From Ixodes scapularis (lineage: Eukaryota; Arthropoda; Arachnida; Ixodida; Ixodidae): a stretch of 64,000 nt of DNA. Where the stretch lies: NCBI RefSeq assembly GCF_016920785.2, contig NW_024610456.1, positions 20,699 through 84,698 of the forward strand, read 5' to 3'. The notes beneath the pieces are model-generated. The model saw nothing but the letters and a program-made list of their open reading frames with translations. It ran no database searches and was not told the DNA's origin. Position numbers and translations under genes: made by a program. This document shows, piece by piece, positions 10,593 through 24,359 of the stretch. Numbering within the stretch: position 1 is the stretch's first letter; the number at the start of each line of letters is the position of its first letter.

Positions 10593-13050
10593 CGTCTCTC
10601 GTCAGGCCGTGCTCTCTCCAATAATTCGCTTTCACCGAGGCAATAGCCGAGATCGTGGTCACGGTGAACGAATAAAACGGCGCCGAACGTCTCTCGTCAG
10701 GCCGTGCTCTCTCCAATAATTCGCTTTCACCGAGGCAATAGCCGAGATCGTGGTCACGGTGAACGAATAAAACGGCGCCGAACGTCTCTCGTCAGGCCGT
10801 GCTCTCTCCAATAATTCGCTTTCACCGAGGCAATAGCCGAGATCGTGGTCACGGTGAACGAATAAAACGGCGCCGAACGTCTCTCGTCAGGCCGTGCTCT
10901 CTCCAATAATTCGCATTCACCGAGGCAATAGCCGAGATCGTGGTCACGGTGAACGAATAAAACGGCGCCAAACGTCTCTCGTCAGGCCGTGCTCTCTCCA
11001 ATAATTCGCTTTCACCGAGGCAATAGCCGAGATCGTGGTCACGGTGAACGAATAAAACCGCGCCGAACGTCTCTCGTCAGGCCGTGCTCTCTCCAATAAT
11101 TCGCTTTCACCGAGGCAATAGCCGAGATCGTGGTCACAGTGAACGAATAAAACCGCGCCAAACGTCTCTCGTCAGGCCGTGCTCTCTCCAATAATTCGCT
11201 TTCACCGAGGCAATAGCCGAGATCGTGGTCACGGTGAACGAATAAAACCGCGCCGAACGTCTCTCGTCAGGCCGTGCTCTCTCCGATAATTCGCTTTCAC
11301 CGAGGCAATAGCCGAGATCGTGGTCACGGTGAACGAATGAACGGCGCCGAACGTCTCTCGTCAGGCCGTGCTCTCTCCAATAATTCGCTTTCACCGAGGC
11401 AATAGCCGAGATCGTGGTCACGGTGAACGAATAAAACGGCGCCAAACGTCTCTCGTCAGGCCGTGCTCTCTCCAATAATTCGCTTTCACCGAGGCAATAG
11501 CCGAGATCGTGGTCACGGTGAACGAATAAAACGGCGCCAAACGTCTCGCGTCAGGCCGTGCTCTCTCCAATAATTCGCTTTCACCGAGGCAATAGCCGAG
11601 ATCGTGGTCACGGTGAACGAATAAAACGGCGCCGAACGTCTCTCGTCAGGCCGTGCTCTCTCCAATAATTCGCTTTCACCGAGGCAATAGCCGAGATCGT
11701 GGTCACGGTGAACGAATAAAACGGCGCCAAACGTCTCTCGTCAGGCCGTGCTCTCTCCAATAATTCGCTTTCACCGAGGCAATAGCCGAGATCGTGGTCA
11801 CGGTAAACGAATAAAACGGCGCCAAACGTCTCTCGTCAGGCCGTGCTCTCTCCAATAATTCGCTTTCACCGAGGCAATAGCCGAGATCTTGGTCACGGTG
11901 AACGAATAAAACGCCGCCGAACGTCTCTCGTCAGGCCGTGCTCTCTCCAATAATTCGCTTTCACCGAGGCAATAGCCGAGATCGTGGTCACGGTGAACGA
12001 ATAAAACGGCGCCAAACGTCTCTCGTCAGGCCGTGCTCTCTCCAATAATTCGCTTTCACCGAGGCAATAGCCGAGATCGTGGTCACGGTGAACGAATAAA
12101 ACGGCGCCAAACGTCTCTCGTCAGGCCGTGCTCTCTCCAATAATTCGCTTTCACCGAGGCAATAGCCGAGATCGTGGTCACGGTGAACGAATAAAACGGC
12201 GCCGAACGTCTCTCGTCAGGCCGTGCTCTCTCCAATAATTCGCTTTCACCGAGGCAATAGCCGAGATCGTGGTCACGGTGAACGAATAAAACGGCGCCAA
12301 ACGTCTCTCGTCAGGCCGTGCTCTCTCCAATAATTCGCTTTCACCGAGGCAATAGCCGAGATCGTGGTCACGGTGAACGAATAAAACGGCGCCGAACGTC
12401 TCTCGTCAGGCCGTGCTCTCTCCAATAATTCGCTTTCACCGAGGCAATAGCCGAGATCGTGGTCACGGTGAACGAATAAAACGGCGCCGAACGTCTCTCG
12501 TCAGGCCGTGCTCTCTCCAATAATTCGCTTTCACCGAGGCAATAGCCGAGATCGTGGTCACGGTGAACGAATAAAACGGCGCCGAACGTCTCTCGTCAGG
12601 CCGTGCTCTCTCCGATAATTCGCTTTCACCGAGGCAATAGCCGAGATCGTGGTCACGGTGAACAAATAAAACGGCGCCGAACGTCTCTCGTCAGGCCGTG
12701 CTCTCTCCAATAATTCGCTTTCACCGAGGCAATAGCCGAGATCGTGGTCACGGTGAACGAATAAAACGGCGCCGAACGTCTCTCGTCAGGCCGTGCTCTC
12801 TCCAATAATTCGCTTTCACCGAGGCAATAGCCGAGATCGTGGTCACGGTGAACGAATAAAACCGCGCCAAACGTCTCTCGTCAGGCCGTGCTCTCTCCAA
12901 TAATTCGCTTTCACCGAGGCAATAGCCGAGATCGTGGTCACGGTGAAAAATAAAACGGCGCCAAACGCTCGTCAGGCCGTGCTCTCTCCAATAATTCGCT
13001 TTCACCGAGGCAATAGCCGAGATCGTGGTCACGGTGAACGAATAAAACCG
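10593..13050. repeat. Macro-repeat copy 2 (37-monomer spacing, 3,513 bp)
   Basis: Second copy of the 7,080-9,540 segment, with the same ordered markers at 10,911 (TCGCATT), 11,284 (CCGATAAT), about 11,334 (CGAATGAACGG), 11,544, 11,803, 11,887, 12,662 and about 12,944. Since the duplication it has gained a few private changes: CACAGTG near 11,137, a second CCGATAAT near 12,613 and a 3-bp loss in CTCTCTCG near 12,968. Few private changes against many shared markers indicate a recent duplication. Confidence 0.9.
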
Positions 13051-15050
13051 CGCCGAACGTCTCTCGTCAGGCCGTGCTCTCTCCAATAATTCGCTTTCAC
13101 CGAGGCAATAGCCGAGATCGTGGTCACGGTGAACGAATAAAACGGCGCCAAACGTCTCTCGTCAGGCCGTGCTCTCTCCAATAATTCGCTTTCACCGAGG
13201 CAATAGCCGAGATCGTGGTCACGGTGAACGAATAAAACCGCGCCGAACGTCTCTCGTCAGGCCGTGCTCTCTCCAATAATTCGCTTTCACCGAGCAAAAG
13301 CCGAGATCGTGGTCACGGTGAACGAATAAAACGGCGCCAAACGTCTCTCGTCAGGCCGTGCTCGCTCCAATAATTCGCTTTCACCGAGGCAATAGCCGAG
13401 ATCGTGGTCACGGTGAACGAATAAAACGGCGCCGAACGTCTCTCGTCAGGCCGTGCTCTCTCCAATAATTCGCTTTCACCGAGGCAATAGCCGAGATCGT
13501 GGTCACGGTGAACGAATAAAACGGCGCCAAACGTCTCTCGTCAGGCCGTACTCTCTCCAATATTTCGCTTCACCGGGGCAATAGCCGAGATCGTGGTCAC
13601 GGCGAACGAATAAAACGGCGCCGAACGTCTCTCGTCAGGCCGTGCTCTCTCAATAATTCGCTTTCACCGAGGCAATAGCCGAGATCGTGGTCACGGTGAA
13701 CGAATAAAACGGCGCCAAACGTCTCTCGTCAGGCCGTGCTCGCTCCAATAATTCGCTTTCACCGAGGCAATAGCCGAGATCGTGGTCACGGTGAACGAAT
13801 AAAACGGCGCCGAACGTCTCTCGTCAGGCCGTGCTCTCTCCAATAATTCGCTTTCACCGAGGCAATAGCCGAGATCGTGGTCACGGTGAACGAATAAAAC
13901 GGCGCCAAACGTCTCTCGTCAGGCCGTGCTCTCTCCAACAATTCGCTTTCACCGAGGCAATAGCCGAGATCGTGGTCACGGTGAACGAATAAAACGGCGC
14001 CGAACGTCTCTCGTCAGGCCGTGCTCTCTCCAATAATTCGCTTTCACCGAGGCAATAGCCGAGATCGTGGTCACGGTGAACGAATAAAACGGCGCCGAAC
14101 GTCTCTCGTCAGGCCGTGCTCTCTCCAATAATTCGCTTTCACCGAGGCAATAGCCGAGATCGTGGTCACGGTGAACGAATAAAACGGCGCCGAACGTCTC
14201 TCGTCAGGCCGTGCTCGCTCCAATAATTCGCTTTCACCGAGGCAATAGCCGAGATCGTGGTCACGGTGAACGAATAAAACCGCGCCGAACGTCTCTCGTC
14301 AGGCCGTGCTCGCTCCAATAATTCGCTTTCACCGAGGCAATAGCCGAGATCGTGGTCACGGTGAACGAATAAAACCGCGCCAAACGTCTCTCGTCAGGCC
14401 GTGCTCTCTCCAATAATTCGCTTTCACCGAGGCAATAGCCGAGATCGTGGTCACGGTGAACGAATAAAACCGCGCCGAACGTCTCTCGTCAGGCCGTGCT
14501 CGCTCCAATAATTCGCTTTCACCGAGGCAATAGCCGAGATCGTGGTCACGGGTGAACGAATAAAACGGCGCCAAACGTCTCTCGTCAGGCCGTGCTCTCT
14601 CCAATAATTCGCTTTCACCGAGGCAATAGCCGAGATCGTGGTCACGGTGAACGAATAAAACGGCGCCGAACGTCTCTCGTCAGGCCGTGCTCTATCCAAT
14701 AATTCGCTTTCACCGAGGCAATAGCCGAGATCGTGGTCACGGTGAACGAATAAAACGGCGCCGAACGTCTCTCGTCAGGCCGTGCTCTCTCCAATAATTC
14801 GCTTTCACCGAGGCAATAGCCGAGATCGTGGTCACGGTGAACGAATAAAACCGCGCCGAACGTCCTCTCGTCAGGCCGTGCTCTCTCCAATAATTCGCTT
14901 TCACCGAGGCAATAGCCGAGATCGTGGTCACGGTGAACGAATAAAACGGCGCCGAACGTCTCTCGTCAGGCCGTGCTCTCTCCAATAATTCGCTTTCACC
15001 GAGGCAATAGCCGAGATCGTGGTCACGGTGAACGAATAAAACCGCGCCGA
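13051..15050. repeat. Satellite zone leading into the TCAAG macro-repeats
   Basis: About 21 monomers, mixing GGCGCCA, GGCGCCG and CCGCGCCG forms and with several CTCGCTCC copies. The order here (GCAAAAGCC near 13,294, AATATTTCG near 13,560, CAACAATTCG near 13,937, CTCTATCC at 14,691) foreshadows the order in the downstream macro-repeats. It is probably an older, degenerate copy of the same unit. Small indels near 13,294, 13,570, 13,650, 14,551 and 14,865 mark it as more diverged than its neighbours. Confidence 0.7.
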
Positions 15051-18000
15051 ACGTCTCAAGTCAGGCCGTGCTCTCTCCAATAATTCGCTTTCACCGAGGC
15101 AATAGCCGAGATCGTGGTCACGGTGAACGAATAAAACGGCGCCGAACGTCTCTCGTCAGGCCGTGCTCTCTCCAATAATTCGCTTTCACCGAGGCAATAG
15201 CCGAGATCGTGGTCACGGTGAACGAATAAAACGGCGCCAAACGTCTCTCGTCAGGCCGTGCTCTCTCCAATAATTCGCTTTCACCGAGGCAATAGCCGAG
15301 ATCGTGGTCACGGTGAACGAATAAAACGGCGCCGAACGTCTCTCGTCAGGCCGTGCTCTCTCCAATAATTCGCTTTCACCGAGGCAATAGCCGAGATCGT
15401 GGTCACGGTGAACGAATAAAAACCGCGCCGAACGTCTCTCGTCAGGCCGTGCTCTCTCCAATAATTCGCTTTCACCGAGGCAATAGCCGAGATCGTGGTC
15501 ACGGTGAACGAATAAAACGGCGCCAAACGTCTCTCGTCAGGCCGTGCTCTCTCCAATAATTCGCTTTCACCGAGGCAATAGCCGAGATCGTGGTCACGGT
15601 GAACGAATAAAACGGCGCCAAACGTCTCTCGTCAGGCCGTGCTCTCTCCAATAATTCGCTTTCACCGAGGCAATAGCCGAGATCGTGGTCACGGTGAACG
15701 AATAAAACCGCGCCGAACGTCTCTCGTCAGGCCGAGCTCTCTCCAATAATTCGCTTTCACCGAGGCAATAGCCGAGATCGTGGTCACGGTGAACGAATAA
15801 AACGGCGCCAAACGTCTCTCGTCAGGCCGTGCTCTCTCCAATAATTCGCTTTCACCGAGGCAATAGCCGAGATCGTGGTCACGGTGAACGAATAAAACCG
15901 CGCCGAACGTCTCTCGTTAGGCCGTGCTCTCTCCAATAATTCGCTTTCACCGAGGCAAAAGCCGAGATCGTGGTCACGGTGAACGAATAAAACGGCGCCA
16001 AACGTCTCTCGTCAGGCCGTGCTCGCTCCAATAATTCGCTTTCACCGAGGCAATAGCCGAGATCGTGGTCACGGTGAACGAATAAAACGGCGCCGAACGT
16101 CTCTCGTCAGGCCGTGCTCTCTCCAATAATTCGCTTTCACCGAGGCAATAGCCGAGATCGTGGTCACGGTGAACGAATAAAACGGCGCCAAACGTCTCTC
16201 GTCAGGCCGTGCTCTCTCCAATATTTCGCTTTCACCGAGGCAATAGCCGAGATCGTGGTCACGGTGAACGAATAAAACGGCGCCGAACGTCTCTCGTCAG
16301 GCCGTGCTCTCTCCAATAATTCGCTTTCACCGAGGCAATAGCCGAGATCGTGGTCACGGTGAACGAATAAAACGGCGCCAAACGTCTCTCGTCAGGCCGT
16401 GCTCTCTCCAATAATTCGCTTTCACCGAGGCAATAGCCTAGATCGTGGTCACGGTGAACGAATAAAACGGCGCCGAACGTCTCTCGTCAGGCCGTGCTCT
16501 CTCCAATAATTCGCTTTCACCGAGGCAATAGCCGAGATCGTGGTCACGGTGAACGAATAAAACGGCGCCGAACGTCTCTCGTCAGGCCGTGCTCTCTCCA
16601 ATAATTCGCTTTCACCGAGGCAATAGCCGAGATCGTGGTCACGGTGAACGAATAAAACGGCGCCGAACGTCTCTCGTCAGGCCGTGCTCTCTCCAATAAT
16701 TCGCTTTCACCGAGGCAATAGCCGAGATCGTGGTCACGGTGAACGAATAAAACGGCGCCAAACGTCTCTCGTCAGGCCGTGCTCTCTCCAATAATTCGCT
16801 TTCACCGAGGCAATAGCCGAGATCGTGGTCACGGTGAACGAATAAAACGGCGCCAAACGTCTCTCGTCAGGCCGTGCTCTCTCCAATAATTCGCTTTCAC
16901 CGAGGCACTAGCCGAGATCGTGGTCACGGTGAACGAATAAAACGGCGCCGAACGTCTCTCGTCAGGCCGTGCTCTCTCCAATAATTTGCTTTCACCGAGG
17001 CAATAGCCGAGATCGTGGTCACGGTGAACGAATAAAACGGCGCCGAACGTCTCTCGTCAGGCCGTGCTCTCTCCAATAATTCGCTTTCACCGAGGCAATA
17101 GCCGAGATCGTGGTCACGGTGAACGAATAAAACGGCGCCAAACGTCTCTCGTCAGGCCGTGCTCTCTCCAAATATTCGCTTTCACCGAGGCAATAGCCGA
17201 GATCGTGGTCACGGTGAACGAATAAAACGGCGCCGAACGTCTCTCGTCAGGCCGTGCTCTCTCCAATAATTCGCTTTCACCGAGGCAATAGCCGAGATCG
17301 TGGTCACGGTGAACGAATAAAACGGCGCCGAACGTCTCTCGTCAGGCCGTGCTCTCTCCAATAATTCGCTTTCACCGAGGCAATAGCCGAGATCGTGGTC
17401 ACGGTGAACGAATAAAACGGCGCCGAACGTCTCTCGTCAGGCCGTGCTCGCTCCAATAATTCGCTTTCACCGAGGCAATAGCCGAGATCGTGGTCACGGT
17501 GAACGAATAAAACCGCGCCGAACGACTCTCGTCAGGCCGTGCTCGCTCCAATAATTCGCTTTCACCGAGGCAATAGCCGAGATCGTGGTCACGGTGAACG
17601 AATAAAACCGCGCCAAACGTCTCTCGTCAGGCCGTGCTCTCTCCAATAATTCGCTTTCACCGAGGCAATAGCCGAGATCGTGGTCACGGTGAACGAATAA
17701 AACCGCGCCGAACGTCTCTCGTCAGGCCGTGCTCGCTCCAATAATTCGCTTTCACCGAGGCAATAGCCGAGATCCTGGTCACGGTGAACGAATAAAACGG
17801 CGCCAAACGTCTCTCGTCAGGCCGTGCCCTCTCCAATAATTCGCTTTCACCGAGGCAATAGCCGAGATCGTGGTAACGGTGAACGAATAAAACGGCGCCG
17901 AACGTCTCTCGTCAGGCCGTGCTCTATCCAATAATTCGGTTTCACCGAGGCAATAGCCGAGATCGTGGTCACGGTGAACGAATAAAACGGCGCCGAACGT

Positions 18001-18281
18001 CTCTCGTCAGGCCGTGCTCTCTCCAATAATTCGCTTTCACCGAGGCAATAGCCGAGATCGTGGTCACGGTGAACGAATAAAACCGCGCCGAACGTCTCTC
18101 GTCAGGCCGTGCTCTCTCCAATAATTCGCTTTCACCGAGGCAATAGCCGAGATCGTGGTCACGGTGAACGAATAAAACGGCGCCGAACGTCTCTCGTCAG
18201 GCCGTGCTCTCTCCAATAATTCGCTTTCACCGAGGCAATAGCCGAGATCGTGGTCACGGTGAACGAATAAAACCGCGCCGA
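15051..18281. repeat. TCAAG macro-repeat, copy 1 (about 34 monomers)
   Basis: Defined from one GTCTCAAG marker (TC51-52 to AA) at 15,051 to the next at 18,282, 3,231 bp. Ordered internal markers include GCAAAAGCC near 15,956, AATATTTCG near 16,222, GCACTAGCC near 16,906, AATTTGC near 16,983, a run of CCGCGCC monomers with CTCGCTCC near 17,450-17,760, and CTCTATCC at 17,923. The cut point is arbitrary, as for any tandem unit. Confidence 0.85.
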
Positions 18282-21200
18282 ACGTCTCAAGTCAGGCCGT
18301 GCTCTCTCCAATAATTCGCTTTCACCGAGGCAATAGCCGAGATCGTGGTCACGGTGAACGAATAAAACGGCGCCGAACGTCTCTCGTCAGGCCGTGCTCT
18401 CTCCAATAATTCGCTTTCACCGAGGCAATAGCCGAGATCGTGGTCACGGTGAACGAATAAAACGGCGCCGAACGTCTCTCGTCAGGCCGTGCTCTCTCCA
18501 ATAATTCGCTTTCACCGAGGCAATAGCCGAGATCGTGGTCACGGTGAACGAATAAAACCGCGCCAAACGTCTCTCGTCAGGCCGTGCTCGCTCCAATAAT
18601 TCGCTTTCACCGAGGCAATAGCCGAGATCGTGGTCACGGTGAACGAATAAAACCGCGCCGAACGTCTCTCGTCAGGCCGTGCTCGCTCCAATAATTCGCT
18701 TTCACCGAGGCAATAGCCGAGATCGTGGTCACGGTGACCGAATAAAACCGCGCCGAACGTCTCTCGTCAGGCCGTGCTCGCTCCAATAATTCGCTTTCAC
18801 CGAGGCAATAGCCGAGATCGTGGTCACGGTGAACGAATAAAACCGCGCCAAACGTCTCTCGTCAGGCCGTGCTCGCTCCAATAATTCGCTTTCACCGAGG
18901 CAATAGCCGAGATCGTGGTCACGGTGAACGAATAAAACCGCGCCGAACGTCTCTCGTCAGGCCGTGCTCTCTCCAATAATTCGCTTTCACCGAGGCAATA
19001 GCCGAGATCGTGGTCACGGTGAACGAATAAAACCGCGCCGAACGTCTCTCGTCAGGCCGTGCTCTCTCCAATAATTCGCTTTCACCGAGGCAATAGCCGA
19101 GATCGTGGTCACGGTGAACGAATAAAACCGCGCCAAACGTCTCTCGTCAGGCCGTGCTCTCTCCAATAATTCGCTTTCACCGAGGCAATAGCCGAGATCG
19201 TGGTCACGGTGAACGAATAAAACGGCGCCAAACGTCTCTCGTCAGGCCGTGCTCTCTCCAATAATTCGCTTTCACCGAGGCAATAGCCGAGATCGTGGTC
19301 ACGGTGAACGAATAAAACCGCGCCGAACGTCTCTCGTCAGGCCGTGCTCTCTCCAATAATTCGCTTTCACCGAGGCAAAAGCCGAGATCGTGGTCACGGT
19401 GAACGAATAAAACGGCGCCAAACGTCTCTCGTCAGGCCGTGCTCGCTCCAATAATTCGCTTTCACCGAGGCAATAGCCGAGATCGTGGTCACGGTGAACG
19501 AATAAAACGGCGCCGAACGTCTCTCGTCAGGCCGTGCTCTCTCCACTAATTCGCTTTCACCGAGGCAATAGCCGAGATCGTGGTCACGGTGAACGAATAA
19601 AACGGCGCCAAACGTCTCTCGTCAGGCCGTGCTCTCTCCAATATTTCGCTTTCACCGAGGCAATAGCCGAGATCGTGGTCACGGTGAACGAATAAAACGG
19701 CGCCGAACGTCTCTCGTCAGGCCGTGCTCTCTCCAATAATTCGCTTTCACCGAGGCAATAGCCGAGATCGTGGTCACGGTGAACGAATAAAACGGCGCCA
19801 AACGTCTCTCGTCAGGCCGTGCTCTCTCCAATAATTCGCTTTCACCGAGGCAATAGCCGAGATCGTGGTCACGGTGAACGAATAAAACGGCGCCAAACGT
19901 CTCTCGTCAGGCCGTGCTCTCTCCAATAATTCGCTTTCACCGAGGCAATAGCCGAGATCGTGGTCACGGTGAACGAATAAAACGGCGCCAAACGTCTCTC
20001 GTCAGGCCGTGCTCTCTCCAATAATTCGCTTTCACCGAGGCACTAGCCGAGATCGTGGTCACGGTAACGAATAAAACGGCGCCGAACGTCTCTCGTCAGG
20101 CCGTGCTCTCTCCAATAATTTGCTTTCACCGAGGCGATAGCCGAGATCGTGGTCACGGTGAACGAATAAAACGGCGCCGAACGTCTCTCGTCAGGCCGTG
20201 CTCTCTCCAATAATTCGCTTTCACCGAGGCAATAGCCGAGATCGTGGTCACGGTGAACGAATAAAACGGCGCCAAACGTCTCTCGTCAGGCCGTGCTCTC
20301 TCCAACAATTCGCTTTCACCGAGGCAATAGCCGAGATCGTGGTCACGGTGAACGAATAAAACGGCGCCGAACGTCTCTCGTCAGGCCGTGCTCTCTCCAA
20401 TAATTCGCTTTCACCGAGGCAATAGCCGAGATCGTGGTCACGGTGAACGAATAAAACGGCGCCGAACGTCTCTCGTCAGGCCGTGCTCTCTCCAATAATT
20501 CGCTTTCACCGAGGCAATAGCCGAGATCGTGGTCACGGTGAACGAATAAAACGGCGCCGAACGTCTCTCGTCAGGCCGTGCTCGCTCCAATAATTCGCTT
20601 TCACCGAGGCAATAGCCGAGATCGTGGTCACGGTGAACGAATAAAACCGCGCCGAACGTCTCTCGTCAGGCCGTGCTCGCTCCAATAATTCGCTTTCACC
20701 GAGGCAATAGCCGAGATCGTGGTCACGGTGAACGAATAAAACCGCGCCAAACGTCTCTCGTCAGGCCATGCTCTCTCCAATAATTCGCTTTCACCGAGGC
20801 AATAGCCGAGATCGTGGTCACGGTGAACGAATAAAACCGCGCCGAACGTCTCTCGTCAGGCCGTGCTCGCTTCAATAATTCGCTTTCACCGAGGCAATAG
20901 CCGAGATCGTGGTCACGGTGAACAAATAAAACGGCGCCAAACGTCTCTCGTCAGGCCGTGCTCTCTCCAATAATTCGCTTTCACCGAGGCAATAGCCGAG
21001 ATCGTGGTCACGGTGAACGAATAAAACGGCGCCGAACGTCTCTCGTCAGGCCGTGCTCTATCCAATAATTCGCTTTCACCGAGGCAATAGCCGAGATCGT
21101 GGTCACGGTGAACGAATAAAACGGCGCCGAACGTCTCTCGTCAGGCCGTGCTCTCTCCAATAATTCGCTTTCACCGAGGCAATAGCCGAGATCGTGGTCA

Positions 21201-21320
21201 CGGTGAACGAATAAAACCGCGCCGAACGTCTCTCGTCAGGCCGTGCTCTCTCCAATAATTCGCTTTCACCGAGGCAATAGCCGAGATCGTGGTCACGGTG
21301 AACGAATAAAACCGCGCCGA
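18282..21320. repeat. TCAAG macro-repeat, copy 2 (32 monomers)
   Basis: 3,039 bp between markers at 18,282 and 21,321 (32 x 95 minus a 1-bp deletion at GGTAACG near 20,064). It repeats the order of copy 1: GGTGACCG near 18,736, GCAAAAGCC near 19,376, AATATTTCG near 19,642, GCACTAGCC near 20,041, AATTTGC near 20,118, the CTCGCTCC run near 20,580-20,880 and CTCTATCC at 21,057. Two fewer monomers than copy 1 indicates gain or loss of whole monomers by unequal exchange. Confidence 0.87.
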
Positions 21321-22255
21321 ACGTCTCAAGTCAGGCCGTGCTCTCTCCAATAATTCGCTTTCACCGAGGCAATAGCCGAGATCGTGGTCAAGGTGAACGA
21401 ATAAAACGGCGCCGAACGTCTCTCGTCAGGCCGTGCTCTCTCCAATAATTCGCTTTCACCGAGGCAATAGCCGAGATCGTGGTCACGGTGAACGAATAAA
21501 ACGGCGCCGAACGTCTCTCGTCAGGCCGTGCTCTCTCCAATAATTCGCTTTCACCGAGGCAATAGCCGAGATCGTGGTCACGGTGAACGAATAAAACCGC
21601 GCCAAACGTCTCTCGTCAGGCCGTGCTCGCTCCAATAATTCGCTTTCACCGAGGCAATAGCCGAGATCGTGGTCACGGTGAACGAATAAAACCGCGCCGA
21701 ACGTCTCTCGTCAGGCCGTGCTCGCTCCAATAATTCGCTTTCACCGAGGCAATAGCCGAGATCGTGGTCACGGTGACCGAATAAAACCGCGCCGAACGTC
21801 TCTCGTCAGGCCGTGCTCGCTCCAATAATTCGCTTTCACCGAGGCAATAGCCGAGATCGTGGTCATGGTGAACGAATAAAACCGCGCCAAACGTCTCTCG
21901 TCAGGCCGTGCTCGCTCCAATAATTCGCTTTCACCGAGGCAATAGCCGAGATCGTCGTCACGGTGAACGAATAAAACCGCGCCGAACGTCTCTCGTCAGG
22001 CCGTGCTCTCTCCAATAATTCGCTTTCACCGAGGCAATAGCCGAGATCGTGGTCACGGTGAACGAATAAAACCGCGCCGAACGTCTCTCGTCAGGCCGTG
22101 CTCTCTCCAATAATTCGCTTTCACCGAGGCAATAGCCGAGATCGTGGTCACGGTGAACGAATAAAACCGCGCCAAACGTCTCTCGTCAGGCCGTGCTCTC
22201 TCCAATAATTCGCTTTCACCGAGGCAATAGCCGAGATCGTGGTCACGGTGAACGA

Positions 22256-24155
22256 ATAAAACGGCGCCAAACGTCTCTCGTCAGGCCGTGCTCTCTCCAA
22301 TAATTCGCTTTCACCGAGGCAATAGCCGAGATCGTGGTCACGGTGAACGAATAAAACGGCGCCGAACGTCTCTCGTCAGGCCGTGCTATCTCCAATAATT
22401 CGCTTTCACCGAGGCAATAGCCGAGATCGTGGTCACGGTGAACGAATAAAACGGCGCCAAACGTCTCTCGTCAGGCCGTGCTCTCTCCAATAATTCGCTT
22501 TCACCGAGGCAATAGCCGAGATCGTGGTCACGGTGAACGAATAAAACGGCGCCGAACGTCTCTCGTCAGGCCGTGCTCTCTCCAATAATTCGCTTTCACG
22601 AGGCAATAGCCGAGATCGTGGTCACGGTGAACGAATAAAACGGCGCCAAACGTCTCTCGTCAGGCCGTGCTCTCTCCAATAATTCGCTTTCACCGAGGCA
22701 ATAGCCGATATCGTGGTCACTCTGAAGGAATAAAACGGCGCCGAACGTCTCTCGTCAGGCCGTGCTCTCTCCAATAATTCGCTTTCATCGAGGCAATAGC
22801 CGAGATCGTGGTCACGGTGAACGAATAAAACGGCGCCAAACGTCTCTCGTCAGGCCGTGCTCTCTCCAATAATTCGCTTTCACCGAGGCAATAGCCGAGA
22901 TCGTGGTCACGGTGAACGAATAAAACGGCGCCGAACGTCTCTCGTCAGGCCGTGCTCTCTCCAATAATTCGCTTTCACCGAGGCAATAGCCGAGATCGTG
23001 GTCACGGTGAACGAATAAAACGGCGCCAAACGTCTCTCGTCAGGCCGTGCTCTCTCCAATAATTCGCTTTCACCGAGGCAATGGCCGAGATCGTGGTCAC
23101 GGTGAACGAATAAAACGGCGCCGAACGTCTCTCGTCAGGCCGTGCTATCTCCAATAATTCGCTTTCACCGAGGCAATAGCCGAGATCGTGGTCACGGTGA
23201 ACGAATAAAACGGCGCCAAACGTCTCTCGTCAGGCCGTGCTCTCTCCAATAATTCGCTTTCACCGAGGCAATAGCCGAGATCGTGGTCACGGTGAACGAA
23301 TAAAACGGCGCCGAACGTCTCTCGTCAGGCCGTGCTCTCTCCAATAATTCGCTTTCACCGAGGCAATAGCCGAGATCGTGGTCACGGTGAACGAATAAAA
23401 CGGCGCCAAACGTCTCTCGTCAGGCCGTGCTCTCTCCAATAATTCGCTTTCACCGAGGCAATAGCCGATATCGTGGTCACTCTGAAGGAATAAAACGGCG
23501 CCGAACGTCTCTCGTCAGGCCGTGCTCTCTCCAGTAATTCGCTTTCACCGAGGCAATAGCCGAGATCGTGGTCACGGTGAACGAATAAAACGGCGCCAAA
23601 CGTCTCTCGTCAGGCCGTGCTCTCTCCAATAATTCGCTTTCACCGAGGCAATAGCCGAGATCGTGGTCACGGTGAACGAATAAAACGGCGCCGAACGTCT
23701 CTCGTCAGGCCGTGCTCTCTCCAATAATTCGCTTTCACCGAGGCAATAGCCGAGATCGTGGTCACGGTGAACGAATAAAACGGCGCCAAACGTCTCTCGT
23801 CAGGCCGTGCTCTCTCCAATAATTCGCTTTCACCGAGGCAATAGCCGAGATCGTGGTCACGGTGAACGAATAAAACGGCGCCGAACGTCTCTCGTCAGGC
23901 CGTGCTCTCTCCAATAATTCGCTTTCACCGAGGCAATAGCCGAGATCGTGGTCACGGTGAACGAATAAAACGGCGCCAAACGTCTCTCGTCAGGCCGTGC
24001 TCTCTCCAATAATTCGCTTTCACCGAGGCAATAGCCGAGATCGTGGTCACGGTGAACGAATAAAACGGCGCCGAACGTCTCTCGTCAGGCCGTGCTCTCT
24101 CCAATAATTCGCTTTCACAGAGGCAATAGCCGAGATCATGGTCACGGTGAACGAA
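22256..24155. repeat. Alternating 190-bp dimer block, copy 1 (20 monomers)
   Basis: Position 42 alternates strictly between A and G (GGCGCCA, GGCGCCG) for 20 consecutive monomers, ten perfect dimers. All monomers here carry G36. The following monomer breaks the order (two G42 in a row). The block contains two copies of an 8-monomer unit. Confidence 0.92.
22385..23903. repeat. Tandem 8-mer (760 bp), two copies
   Basis: Two rare markers return after 8 monomers: GCTATCTCC at 22,385 and 23,144, and the four-substitution monomer (GATATCG with TCACTCTGAAGG) at 22,707 and 23,467. The first interval is 759 bp because of a 1-bp deletion (TTTCACGAGG near 22,600). Each octamer consists of four A/G dimers, so this is an HOR nested in an HOR. 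Confidence 0.9.
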
Positions 24156-24359
24156 TAAAACGGCGCCGAACGTCTCTCGTCAGGCCGTGCTCTCTCCAAT
24201 AATTCGCTTTCACCGAGGCAATAGCCGAGATCGTGGTCACGGTGAACGAATAAAACGGCGCCGAACGTCTCTCGTCAGGCCGTGCTCTCTCCAATAATTC
24301 GCTTTCACCGAGGCAATAGCCGAGATCGTGGTCACGGTGAACGAATAAAACCGCGCCGA

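Larger units (their letters stand above)
21321..24359. repeat. TCAAG macro-repeat, copy 3 (32 monomers) with alternating dimers
   Basis: 3,039 bp to the next TCAAG marker at 24,360. The first third keeps the copy 2 order (GGTGACCG near 21,775, CTCGCTCC run). The rest is replaced by a strict A/G-alternating block from about 22,256, so the unit has been rebuilt by local amplification. Confidence 0.85.
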
